Assembly (NCBI GenBank): GCA_016235765.1
Contig: JACRIZ010000043.1
Location: forward strand, 43,021 to 107,020
DNA length: 64,000 nt
Direction: 5' to 3'
DNA from: Rhodocyclales bacterium
GTDB taxonomy: Bacteria > Pseudomonadota > Gammaproteobacteria > Burkholderiales > Rhodocyclaceae
Shown here: in pieces, positions 56,814 to 64,000 of the stretch
How positions within the stretch are numbered: the stretch's first letter is position 1
Layout of the letters: every line of letters begins with the position of its first letter
Notes under the pieces: generated by a model
What the model was told of the DNA's origin: nothing
Database searches by the model: none
Seen by the model: the letters and a program-made list of their open reading frames with translations, nothing else
Position numbers and translations under genes: made by a program

Positions 56814-57848
56814 ATGACCGCCTATCAGCAACTGCAATCCCGCCTGCGGGGCGAGCGTCATGTATGGCTCGTCACCGGCGTCGCCGGCTTCATCGGCAGC
56901 AACCTGCTCGAAGCCCTGTTGAAACTTGACCAGTCGGTGGTGGGCCTGGACAACTTCGCGACCGGCCACCAGCACAACCTGGATCAAGTCCAGGGACTGG
57001 TGACGCCGGAGCGATGGGCGCGGTTTCGCTTCATCAAGGGCGACATCCGCAGGCTCGAGGATTGCCGCACCGCCTGCGCCGGCGTTGATTACGTCCTGCA
57101 CGAGGCGGCGCTGGGCTCCGTGCCGCGGTCGCTGGAAGACCCTATCACGACCAACGCGACGAACATCGACGGCTTCCTGAATATGCTGGTCGCCGCTCGC
57201 GACGCGAGCGTCAAGCGCTTTGTCTATGCGGCGTCGAGTTCAACCTACGGCGACCATCCTGGGTTGCCGAAGGTGGAGGATCGGATCGGCAAGCCCTTGT
57301 CGCCCTACGCGGTCACGAAACTGGTCAATGAGCAATACGCCGACGTGTTTACGCGCGCTTACGGTTTCCGGACCATCGGTCTGCGCTACTTCAACATCTT
57401 CGGCCAGCGTCAGGATCCGAATGGCGCCTACGCGGCGGTGGTGCCAAAGTGGACGGCGGCGATGATGGCGGGTGAGCAGGTTTGGATCAACGGCGACGGC
57501 GAGACCAGTCGGGACTTCTGCTATATCGCCAACACCGTACAGGCCAATCTGTTGGCTGCGACGGTGACGAGTGACGAGGCGACCAACCAGGTCTACAACG
57601 TCGCGGTCGGCGATCGTACGACCTTGAACGATCTGTTCGAGGCGATTCGCGTGCTGCTGGCGCCACGCTTCAAGCATCTTGCCGACTTCAAGCCCAGCTA
57701 CCGCGACTTCCGGGCGGGTGACGTACGGCATTCACTGGCCGACGTCACCAAGGCTCGGACCTTGTTGGGCTACGAGCCCAGCCATCGCATCGGCGAGGGC
57801 CTGCGGGAAGCGATGGACTGGTACGTCGCCAACGTCGGCGGCAAGTAG
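56814..57848 (+). CDS. tviC: UDP-N-acetyl-hexosamine(uronate) 4-epimerase (TviC/WbpP family)
   Basis: 344 residues, extended SDR. NAD motif [19 protein letters not shown] (about 20); catalytic Ser and YxxxK in [13 protein letters not shown] and [39 protein letters not shown] is typical of the WbpP/TviC group. It interconverts gluco- and galacto-epimers of UDP-HexNAc or UDP-HexNAcA. It starts three bases after tviB; the pair is a two-gene unit convergent with suhB. Confidence 0.93.
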   Translation: MTAYQQLQSRLRGERHVWLVTGVAGFIGSNLLEALLKLDQSVVGLDNFATGHQHNLDQVQGLVTPERWARFRFIKGDIRRLEDCRTACAGVDYVLHEAALGSVPRSLEDPITTNATNIDGFLNMLVAARDASVKRFVYAASSSTYGDHPGLPKVEDRIGKPLSPYAVTKLVNEQYADVFTRAYGFRTIGLRYFNIFGQRQDPNGAYAAVVPKWTAAMMAGEQVWINGDGETSRDFCYIANTVQANLLAATVTSDEATNQVYNVAVGDRTTLNDLFEAIRVLLAPRFKHLADFKPSYRDFRAGDVRHSLADVTKARTLLGYEPSHRIGEGLREAMDWYVANVGGK

Positions 57849-57862
57849 CGACGCACGGCGGA

Positions 57863-58666
57863 CTACGCCGCGAGCTTGCTCTTGCGGTGCGGGGCGATGA
57901 CTTGCAGTATCTGCGCGAAAACCTTGGGTGTGCCGCCGACGATGTTGCCGGTGGCGAGGTAGTTCGACTCGCCCGCGAGGTCGCCGACCAAGCCGCCGGC
58001 TTCGCTGATGAGCAACGCGCCAGCCGCCATGTCCCAGGGCGACAGGCCGAATTCCCAGAAGCCGTCCAGCCGCCCGCAAGCCACGTAGGCGAGGTCGAGC
58101 GAGGCGGCGCCCGGCCGGCGCACGCCGGCAGTCCGCTTGGTCATTTCCTTGAAAATCGCCAGATAGGCGTCGACGTGGTCGAACATGCGGTACGGGAAGC
58201 CGGTGCCGATCAGGGCTTCGTCCAGCCGGGTTCGTTTCGAGACGCGGATGCGCTTGTCGTTGAGGAATGCGCCGGCGCCTTTCGACGCCGTGAACAGCTC
58301 GTTGCGCGAAGGGTCGTAGATCACGGCGTGCGCCAATACGCCCTTGTGCGCCTGGGCGATCGAGACGGCATACTGCGGGAAGCCGTGGATGAAGTTGGTG
58401 GTGCCGTCCAGCGGATCGATGATCCATTGATACTCGCTGTCTTCGTCGCCGGAACGGCCGGTCTCCTCTGCTAAAATCGCATGCTTCGGATAGGCCTCGC
58501 GGAGCGTCTCGATGATGGCGGCCTCGGCTGCCTTGTCGATCTCGGTGACGAAGTCATTCTGTTGTTTGACGCTTACCGTGAGCTGGCCAATGTCGAGGCT
58601 GGCGCGGTTGATGATCTGGCCGGCGCGCCGGGCAGCCTTGATGGCAATATTGAGTGTGGGATGCAT
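57863..58666 (-). CDS. suhB: Inositol-1-monophosphatase family protein SuhB
   Basis: 267 residues. Mg-binding motifs: AILAEETG (about 66), [20 protein letters not shown] (about 82) and [15 protein letters not shown] (about 211). SuhB hydrolyses myo-inositol-1-phosphate and in E. coli also joins rRNA antitermination complexes. It is divergent from trmJ with only 26 nt between the start codons. Confidence 0.95.
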   Translation of the reverse strand: MHPTLNIAIKAARRAGQIINRASLDIGQLTVSVKQQNDFVTEIDKAAEAAIIETLREAYPKHAILAEETGRSGDEDSEYQWIIDPLDGTTNFIHGFPQYAVSIAQAHKGVLAHAVIYDPSRNELFTASKGAGAFLNDKRIRVSKRTRLDEALIGTGFPYRMFDHVDAYLAIFKEMTKRTAGVRRPGAASLDLAYVACGRLDGFWEFGLSPWDMAAGALLISEAGGLVGDLAGESNYLATGNIVGGTPKVFAQILQVIAPHRKSKLAA

Positions 58667-58692
58667 GGCCGCGATTCTAGCAGACGGGCACT

Positions 58693-59418
58693 ATGAGCCT
58701 TCCTTCGCCGCTTGAGCGGATACGCGTCGTACTGTCTCATCCCAGCCATCCCGGCAATATCGGCGCCGCCGCCCGCGCGATGAAGACGATGGGACTGACG
58801 CGCCTCTACCTGGTCAATCCCAAGATATTTCCGGATCCGCAGGCGGATGCCATGGCGACCGGCGCCACCGACCTCCTGGTGAGCGCCAGGATCTGTGAGT
58901 CCCTCGCCGAGGCGCTTGCCGGAACAGTCTCGGCCACGGCACTCACCAGCCGCCGGCGCGACCTGGCCACCGAACCGACCTGGGCCAGGCAGGCCGCGGC
59001 GGAACTGGTGGCGCAGGCCGGTACCGGTGACGTGGCACTGGTGTTCGGCAACGAGACGGCGGGGCTGTCCAACGAGGAGGTTTCGTTGTGCCGCAATTGG
59101 GCACTGATTCCGACCAGTCCGGCATTCAAGTCGTTGAATCTCGCGCAGGCGGTGCAGATCCTCTGCTATGAGTTGCGCTTGGCCGCCGTGGATGTCGGTG
59201 CGCCGCCGTCGGTGACCGAGGCAGGCGAACCGGCCAGTCACGAGGAAGTCGAGGCGCTCATCGACCATCTGGAGCGGGCGGTGGTGGCAAGCGGTTTTCT
59301 CGATCCCGCCAAGCCGAAGCGCTTGATTCCGCGCATGCGGCGGATGTTCGCGCGGGCAGGTCTGGAAAAGGAAGAGATCAACATCCTGCGCGGCATGCTG
59401 TCTTCGTTCGAGAAATAA
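58693..59418 (+). CDS. trmJ: tRNA (cytidine/uridine-32 2'-O) methyltransferase TrmJ
   Basis: 241 residues. SPOUT-class methyltransferase for position 32 of several tRNAs. IRVVLSHPSHPGNIGAAARA at residue 10, then VFGNETAGLSNEEV and IPTSPAFKSLNLAQAVQILCY form the knotted SAM site. A C-terminal helical extension (about 175-241) is normal for the family. It is commonly found beside suhB in beta- and gammaproteobacteria. Confidence 0.95.
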   Translation: MSLPSPLERIRVVLSHPSHPGNIGAAARAMKTMGLTRLYLVNPKIFPDPQADAMATGATDLLVSARICESLAEALAGTVSATALTSRRRDLATEPTWARQAAAELVAQAGTGDVALVFGNETAGLSNEEVSLCRNWALIPTSPAFKSLNLAQAVQILCYELRLAAVDVGAPPSVTEAGEPASHEEVEALIDHLERAVVASGFLDPAKPKRLIPRMRRMFARAGLEKEEINILRGMLSSFEK

Positions 59419-59419
59419 G

Positions 59420-59448
59420 TTGACCCCCGGAGTCGGGATTTTTAATAT
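59420..59448 (+). promoter_or_regulatory. Sigma70 promoter of cysE
   Basis: TTGACC (59420-59425) and TAATAT (59443-59448) with the optimal 17-nt spacer, in a locally AT-rich patch between trmJ and cysE, about 28 nt before the cysE start. This supports a separate transcript for cysE. Confidence 0.75.
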
Positions 59449-59475
59449 TTCACTACTTACTAATGATTGCGTTCA

Positions 59476-60228
59476 ATGTTCGCCCACTTTCGTGAAGACC
59501 TCGCCTGCGTTTTCGACCGCGACCCGGCAGCTCGGACGACCTGGGAAGTCCTGACCTGCTATCCGGGTTTCCATGCCCTGACGCTGCATCGTTTTTCCCA
59601 CTGGCTCTGGGGCCATCGCCTGCGCTGGTTGGCGCGTGCAACGTCGCATTTCACGCGCTGGATAACCGGAATCGAGATCCACCCTGGGGCGACCATCGGC
59701 CGGCGAGTCTTCATCGACCACGGCATGGGCGTCGTGATCGGCGAAACGGCGGAGATATCCGACGACTGCACCCTCTATCACGGGGTGACGCTCGGTGGTA
59801 CCTCCTGGAACAAGGGCAAGCGCCATCCGACGCTGATGCCCGGCGTCGTCATCGGCGCCGGGGCGAAGGTGCTGGGCCCGATCACGATCGGCGCGGGTGC
59901 CAAGGTGGGCTCGAATGCGGTGGTGGTGCGCGACGTGCCGGAAGGCGCGACGGCGGTCGGTATCCCGGCGCGCATCGTCGAGCCAGGCCGCGACCAGGCC
60001 CGGCACGAAAAGGCTGCCGAGATGGGGTTTTCCGCCTATGCCGTTACGCGCAGCGACGACGATCCCCTGTCGATGGCGATCCATGGTTTGCTGGATCATG
60101 CGGTCGAGACGGATCGTCGCATCGAACTGCTGCTACGCTATATCGAGCGTTGCGGGGTATCCGTGGAGGACGATGTGGCCACCGCCGACAAATTCGATCC
60201 GAAATACCTATCCAAAATTGTTGACTAA
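59476..60228 (+). CDS. cysE: Serine O-acetyltransferase
   Basis: 250 residues. It makes O-acetylserine, the carbon skeleton for cysteine. An N-terminal helical region ([20 protein letters not shown]) is followed by left-handed beta-helix hexapeptide repeats: [20 protein letters not shown] with the catalytic Asp-His, [20 protein letters not shown] and [15 protein letters not shown]-terminal extension of about 70 residues reaches past the helix. Start ATG 59476; TTG at 59467 is the track start. The iscR promoter -35 overlaps its stop codon. Confidence 0.95.
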   Translation: MFAHFREDLACVFDRDPAARTTWEVLTCYPGFHALTLHRFSHWLWGHRLRWLARATSHFTRWITGIEIHPGATIGRRVFIDHGMGVVIGETAEISDDCTLYHGVTLGGTSWNKGKRHPTLMPGVVIGAGAKVLGPITIGAGAKVGSNAVVVRDVPEGATAVGIPARIVEPGRDQARHEKAAEMGFSAYAVTRSDDDPLSMAIHGLLDHAVETDRRIELLLRYIERCGVSVEDDVATADKFDPKYLSKIVD

Positions 60229-60250
60229 TAAGGCCATTGCCCAATATAGT
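60221..60250 (+). promoter_or_regulatory. Sigma70 promoter of the iscR operon
   Basis: TTGACT (60221-60226) and TATAGT (60245-60250), 18-nt spacer. The -35 overlaps the last codons of cysE and the -10 lies inside the IscR box, the arrangement expected for repression by holo-IscR. Confidence 0.7.
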
Positions 60251-60270
60251 TGAGCGCAACGGTCAGGTAT
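60246..60270 (+). promoter_or_regulatory. Type 1 IscR-binding site
   Basis: A 25-bp imperfect palindrome, left half ATAGTTGAGC and right half GGTCAGGTAT around GCAAC, fits the type 1 consensus (ATASYYGACT, RWWWY, AGTCRRSTAT) at nearly all positions. It overlaps the -10 of the iscR promoter and ends 40 nt before the iscR ATG. Feedback repression by [2Fe-2S]-IscR follows from known IscR biology. Confidence 0.75.
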
Positions 60271-60310
60271 TCTGCCGTTGCCCTTCAACGAGAGACTTCG
60301 AGGTAACCCT

Positions 60311-60799
60311 ATGAGACTGACAACTAAAGGACGTTTCGCGGTCACGGCCATGATTGACCTTGCCCTGCGCCAACACTCCGGCCCCGTGACCCTTGCAGGT
60401 ATCGCGGATCGCCAGAAGATTTCGCTGTCCTACCTGGAACAACTGTTCGGCAAGTTGCGCCGCAACCATCTGGTTGCCAGCGTACGCGGCCCGGGCGGCG
60501 GCTATTGCCTGGCCAAACCGATGACCCAGATGTCGGTGGCGGACATCATCCAGGCCGTCGACGAAACGCTTGACGCCACGCAGTGCGGTGGCCGCGGCGA
60601 CTGCCACGACGATCATCCCTGCATGACGCACAACCTGTGGACCAGCCTGAACCAGAAGATGTTCGATTACCTGCGTTCGGTGACGCTGCAGGAACTCGTG
60701 GACCAGCAGAAGAACAACGCGGAATGCATCGCTGCCCTGCAGGAAGAGGCGCCCACGCGCCGCCCGGTTCGACGCATTCCGGTGGCGCTGACGGCCTGA
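60311..60799 (+). CDS. iscR: Fe-S cluster regulator IscR
   Basis: 162 residues, Rrf2 family. MRLTTKGRFAVTAMIDLAL is the conserved N-terminus; winged helix to about 75 with ISLSYLEQLFGKLRRNHLV and VRGPGGGYCLAKP. Cluster ligands are in CGGRGDCHDDHPCMTH (three Cys and a His, about 92-107). It senses [2Fe-2S] status and represses its own operon. The ATG follows GAGG at proper spacing; the track start at 60278 overlaps the control region. Confidence 0.96.
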   Translation: MRLTTKGRFAVTAMIDLALRQHSGPVTLAGIADRQKISLSYLEQLFGKLRRNHLVASVRGPGGGYCLAKPMTQMSVADIIQAVDETLDATQCGGRGDCHDDHPCMTHNLWTSLNQKMFDYLRSVTLQELVDQQKNNAECIAALQEEAPTRRPVRRIPVALTA

Positions 60800-60808
60800 G
60801 GCCAACCC

Positions 60809-61966
60809 GTGTTTGCGCCTGCCTATCTCGATCACAACGCCACGACGCCCGTCGATGCCCGGGTGCTGGAGGCCATGCTGCCGTGGTTCTCGCGGCGCCA
60901 TGGCAATGCCTCCAGTCGCCATGAGTACGGGCGGGCGGCGCGGGCGGCGGTCGATGAGGCGAGGATGCGCGTTGCGATGGCCGTCGGTGCTCATGCCACG
61001 GAAGTGGTGTTCACCAGCGGCGGTACTGAAGGCAACAACCTGTTCCTGCGTGGGGCCGCGGCGGAGATGAAAGGCGGGATCGTGGCGATTTCGGCCGTCG
61101 AGCACCCGAGCGTGCGCGAACCGGCGCGGGCACTGCAACGGCAAGGCTGGCGGATGCGGGAAGTGGCTGTGGATGGCGCGGGGCGTGTCGCAACGGCTGA
61201 CTTTTCGGCGGCGCTGGCCGAGCGGCCCGCGATCGTGTCCGTGATGCTGGCCAATAACGAAACGGGTGTGCTCCAGGATGTCGGCATGCTGGCGGAAATG
61301 GCGCGGCCGACGCGTGCCTGGTTCCATACCGATGCCGTGCAGGCGCTGGGCAAGATGCCGGTCGATTTTCGTGCCCTCAATGCTCGCGGCGTGCATGCGC
61401 TGACGGTGTCGGCCCACAAGATCGGCGGGCCGAAAGGTGCCGGCGCGCTCGTTGTCGACAAGCGGCTCGAACTGGTGCCGCAGCTCGCTGGCGGCGGCCA
61501 GGAGCGCGGCCTGCGGTCCGGCACCGAGAACGTCCCGGCCATCGTTGGCTTTGGTGCGGCCTGCCAGTTGGTCGTCGAGCAGGAGTCAGCCGCGGCGACA
61601 CGCCTCCTGGCGCTGCGCGGCGAACTCGAACGCGGTTTGGCGGAGCAGGGGGCGACGATTTTCGGGCTGGCCGCCGAGCGTTTGCCGAACACGATCTTCT
61701 TTGCGCTGCCGGCCATCGACGGCGAGACACTGGTCGGCAAGCTCGATCGCGCCGGATTCGCGGTGGCCAGCGGGTCCGCATGCTCGAGCGTCGATCCGGA
61801 ACCGTCGCATGTGCTGATGGCCATGGGCGTGGCGCCGGATCTCGCCCAGGGTGCGGTGCGCATCAGCCTCGGTCGCGACGCGACGGAACAAGAGGCGAGA
61901 GACTTCCTGGGAGCCCTCGCCGAAACGGCTTTTCAATTGAGAAGGCTGGCCGCCCTGGCCGGCTAA
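60809..61966 (+). CDS. Second cysteine desulfurase (NifS/IscS-like), class V aminotransferase
   Basis: 385 residues, GTG start nine bases after iscR. Fold-type I PLP enzyme: YLDHNATTPVDARVLEAML, VFTSGGTEGNNLFLRG, HTDAVQALGKMPVDF, PLP-Lys in VSAHKIGGPKGAGAL (about 208) and the active-site Cys in ASGSACSSVDPEPSHVL (about 325). It is clearly diverged from the iscS product encoded next and lacks its C-terminal IscU-contacting tail. It may serve another sulfur acceptor. Such an extra copy is usual in related betaproteobacteria. Confidence 0.9.
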   Translation: MFAPAYLDHNATTPVDARVLEAMLPWFSRRHGNASSRHEYGRAARAAVDEARMRVAMAVGAHATEVVFTSGGTEGNNLFLRGAAAEMKGGIVAISAVEHPSVREPARALQRQGWRMREVAVDGAGRVATADFSAALAERPAIVSVMLANNETGVLQDVGMLAEMARPTRAWFHTDAVQALGKMPVDFRALNARGVHALTVSAHKIGGPKGAGALVVDKRLELVPQLAGGGQERGLRSGTENVPAIVGFGAACQLVVEQESAAATRLLALRGELERGLAEQGATIFGLAAERLPNTIFFALPAIDGETLVGKLDRAGFAVASGSACSSVDPEPSHVLMAMGVAPDLAQGAVRISLGRDATEQEARDFLGALAETAFQLRRLAALAG

Positions 61967-61978
61967 GGAGAAACGACG

Positions 61979-63193
61979 ATGTTGAAGCTGCCCATCTATC
62001 TCGACTACTCGGCGACCACGCCCGTGGACCCGCGCGTGGCGAAGAAGATGATTCCCTACCTGACCGAGCATTTCGGCAATCCGGCCTCTCGTTCCCACCC
62101 CTTCGGCTGGGAAGCCGAAGCGGCGGTGGAAAATGCGCGCGAAGAAGTTGCCAAGCTGGTCAACGCCGACCCGAAGGAAATCGTCTGGACCTCGGGTGCC
62201 ACCGAGTCGAACAACCTGGCGATCAAGGGTGCCGGCTTCTTCTACGCCGGTACCAAGGGCAAGCACATCATCACGGTCGCCACCGAGCACAAGGCCGTGC
62301 TCGACACCTGCAAGGAAATGGAGCGCCACGGCTTCGAGGTCACCTATCTCGAGCCGCAGGAAAACGGCCTCATCACCGCCGACCAGTTCAAGGCGGCGTT
62401 GCGCAAGGACACCGTGCTCGCCTCCGTCATGGCAGTCAACAACGAGATCGGCGTCATCCAGCCGCTTACGGAGCTGGGCGAGATCTGCCGCGACAACGGC
62501 ACCATCTTCCATGTCGATGCAGCGCAGGCGACCGGCAAGATGCCGATCGACCTGGGCCGGCTGAAAGTCGACCTGATGTCCTTCTCGGCGCACAAGACCT
62601 ACGGGCCCAAGGGCGTCGGCGCGCTGTACGTCCGCCGCAAGCCGCGCATCCGCATCGAAGCGCAGATGCACGGCGGCGGTCACGAGCGCGGCATGCGCTC
62701 CGGCACGCTGGCAACGCACCAGATCGTCGGCATGGGCGAGGCCTTCCGCATCGCCCGCGAGGAAATGGCCACCGAGAACGAACGCATTCGCAGCCTGCGC
62801 GACCGCCTGATGAAGGGCCTTACCGACATCGAGGAAGTCGTCGTCAACGGCGACCTCGAGAGCCGCGTGCCGCACAACCTCAACATCAGTTTCGCCTACG
62901 TCGAAGGCGAGTCGCTGATGATGGCGATCAAGGATATCGCCGTTTCTTCCGGCTCGGCCTGCACCTCGGCCTCGCTCGAACCTTCCTACGTGCTGCGCGC
63001 GCTGGGCCGCTCGGACGAACTGGCGCACAGTTCGATCCGCTTCACGCTCGGCCGCTTCACCACGGAAGAGGAAATCGACTACACGGTAAAATTGCTGCAC
63101 GAGAAGATCGCGAAGCTGCGCGAGTTGTCGCCGCTCTGGGAGATGTACAAGGACGGCGTAGACCTCAACAGCGTGCAGTGGGCCGCGCATTAA
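61979..63193 (+). CDS. iscS: Cysteine desulfurase IscS
   Basis: 404 residues, full IscS length. It releases sulfur from cysteine to IscU and other acceptors. [53 protein letters not shown]-Lys in [16 protein letters not shown] (about 207); active Cys loop [20 protein letters not shown] (about 330); C-terminal [20 protein letters not shown] that contacts IscU. AAGGAG ribosome-binding site. 12 nt after the paralogue. Confidence 0.98.
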   Translation: MLKLPIYLDYSATTPVDPRVAKKMIPYLTEHFGNPASRSHPFGWEAEAAVENAREEVAKLVNADPKEIVWTSGATESNNLAIKGAGFFYAGTKGKHIITVATEHKAVLDTCKEMERHGFEVTYLEPQENGLITADQFKAALRKDTVLASVMAVNNEIGVIQPLTELGEICRDNGTIFHVDAAQATGKMPIDLGRLKVDLMSFSAHKTYGPKGVGALYVRRKPRIRIEAQMHGGGHERGMRSGTLATHQIVGMGEAFRIAREEMATENERIRSLRDRLMKGLTDIEEVVVNGDLESRVPHNLNISFAYVEGESLMMAIKDIAVSSGSACTSASLEPSYVLRALGRSDELAHSSIRFTLGRFTTEEEIDYTVKLLHEKIAKLRELSPLWEMYKDGVDLNSVQWAAH

Positions 63194-63203
63194 GGAGAGC
63201 AAC

Positions 63204-63587
63204 ATGTCATACAGCACGAAAGTCATCGACCACTACGAGAATCCGCGCAACGTCGGCTCCTTCGACAAGGAGGACGGCGGCGTCGGTACCGGCATGGTCG
63301 GCGCACCGGCCTGCGGCGACGTCATGAAGCTGCAGATCAAGGTCGGCAAGGGCGGCATCATCGAGGACGCCAAGTTCAAGACCTACGGTTGCGGTTCGGC
63401 CATTGCCTCGTCCTCGCTGGTCACCGAATGGGTGAAGGGCAAGACGCTCGACCAGGCCATGGAGATCAAGAACACCCAGATCGCCGAGGAACTGGCGCTG
63501 CCGCCGGTGAAGATCCACTGCTCGATCCTGGCCGAGGACGCCATCAAGGCGGCCGTGGCCGACTACAAGAAGAAAGCGGGAGCCTGA
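63204..63587 (+). CDS. iscU: Fe-S cluster scaffold IscU
   Basis: 127 residues. Three cluster-binding Cys: [13 protein letters not shown] (Cys37), [11 protein letters not shown] (about 63) and [12 protein letters not shown] (about 106). The HscA recognition motif LPPVK is at about 99. It accepts sulfur from IscS and hands clusters on with HscBA. GGAGAG precedes the ATG. Confidence 0.98.
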   Translation: MSYSTKVIDHYENPRNVGSFDKEDGGVGTGMVGAPACGDVMKLQIKVGKGGIIEDAKFKTYGCGSAIASSSLVTEWVKGKTLDQAMEIKNTQIAEELALPPVKIHCSILAEDAIKAAVADYKKKAGA

Positions 63588-63589
63588 AC

Positions 63590-63913
63590 ATGGCGGTTAC
63601 ACTGACTGAAAGCGCCGCGAAGCACGTCTCCAATTTCATCGCCAAGCGCGGCAAGGGTATCGGCATCCGCCTCGGGGTCAAGACCTCCGGGTGCTCGGGC
63701 ATGGCCTACAAGCTGGAATTCGCCGATGCCGCCGAGCCCGAGGATGTCGTATTCGACACCCAGGGCCTCAAGGTGCTGGTCGATCCGCGCAGCTTGCCGT
63801 ATATCGACGGCACGGAGTTGGACTATGCCAAGGAAGGTCTGAACGAGGGCTTCCGATTCAACAACCCGAACATCAAGGATCAGTGCGGTTGCGGCGAATC
63901 CTTCACCGTCTGA
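63590..63913 (+). CDS. iscA: Iron-sulfur assembly protein IscA
   Basis: 107 residues, A-type carrier. Conserved Cys in [14 protein letters not shown] (about 35) and [11 protein letters not shown] near the C-terminus (two Cys). The ATG at 63590 lies two bases after the iscU stop; the track start lies inside iscU. Confidence 0.97.
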   Translation: MAVTLTESAAKHVSNFIAKRGKGIGIRLGVKTSGCSGMAYKLEFADAAEPEDVVFDTQGLKVLVDPRSLPYIDGTELDYAKEGLNEGFRFNNPNIKDQCGCGESFTV

Positions 63914-63914
63914 C

Positions 63915-64000
63915 ATGACGATCTTCGACCTGGAGCACTTCTCGAGCGACCACTTCGCACTGTTCGGCCTGCCGCGCCGCCAGGCGCTCGACGAACTCGA
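63915..64000 (+). CDS. hscB: Co-chaperone HscB, 5' end only
   Basis: The first 28 codons read MTIFDLEHFSSDHFALFGLP and go on RRQALDEL to the window edge. FGLP followed by LDxxxL is the J-domain entry of HscB. Its place after iscA is the standard isc order (iscRSUA-hscBA-fdx). Partial because the window ends. Confidence 0.85.
   Translation, partial: MTIFDLEHFSSDHFALFGLPRRQALDEL

Noticed and set aside
57856-57870. CGGCG/CGCCG hairpin between tviC and suhB as terminator
   Set aside because: Only 5 bp of stem, no T-run, and it overlaps the suhB stop region; such stems are frequent by chance in this base composition.
61586-63226. 546-codon minus-strand ORF opposite iscS
   Set aside because: Shadow of two cysteine desulfurase genes with intact active sites.

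Overview
The window is high-GC, densely coded bacterial chromosome from a betaproteobacterium, most likely of the Rhodocyclales or a close relative. The indications are the gene order (GntR regulator, sdhCDAB, sdhE, gltA, sucA, sucB, lpd), a betaproteobacterial gspC-to-gspN type II secretion operon, an exopolysaccharide core of the kind found in XrtA/PEP-CTERM loci, and an isc operon with an additional cysteine desulfurase between iscR and iscS. The taxonomic call is inference from family resemblance; no search was run.

Region 1 (1-15.8 kb) is the TCA-cycle block. On the minus strand mdh, a CitE-like CoA-ester lyase and acnB form one operon, with a TTGACA/TATGAT promoter in front of mdh. The acnB frame carries an amber codon at codon 62, where E. 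coli AcnB has Tyr, and is otherwise open to the window edge. Divergently, a GntR/UTRA regulator precedes succinate dehydrogenase (sdhCDAB), the flavinylation factor sdhE, citrate synthase and the 2-oxoglutarate dehydrogenase complex, followed by zapE. Region 2 (15.8-20.9 kb) holds a Bcp-type peroxiredoxin, slyD, mutS and a polyisoprenyl-phosphate sugar transferase.

Region 3 (21.0-31.6 kb) is a complete gspCDEFGHIJKLMN operon with mostly overlapping genes; the prepilin peptidase gspO is not in the window. Region 4 (31.7-57.8 kb) is a large exopolysaccharide locus: export lipoprotein, chain-length protein, tyrosine kinase, outer-membrane barrel and ExeA-like ATPase in the XrtA-locus order, then glycosyltransferases alternating with three polysaccharide deacetylases around an O-antigen-ligase/polymerase. 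A convergent pair of related beta-propeller proteins follows, one of them a lipoprotein with four tandem repeats. A minus-strand unit encodes a GNAT/CelD-type acyltransferase, Wzx flippase, family 2 glycosyltransferase and YdcF-like protein, and tviB-tviC would supply an amino-uronic acid nucleotide sugar. No exosortase is present. Together these describe a Wzx/Wzy-type acidic, partly de-N-acetylated polymer; its chemistry is inferred.

Region 5 (57.8-64 kb) holds suhB, trmJ, cysE with a clear sigma70 promoter, and iscR, a second desulfurase, iscS, iscU, iscA and the start of hscB. A good type 1 IscR box overlaps the iscR -10 element. Cysteine made downstream of CysE is the sulfur source for the isc system, so their adjacency makes metabolic sense.

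No tRNA, rRNA, insertion sequence, phage gene or CRISPR array was seen. The main oddities are the acnB amber codon, the altered SdhE RGxxE motif, the exosortase-less EPS locus with its glycosyltransferase/deacetylase alternation, the propeller pair, and several inverted repeats in control regions.
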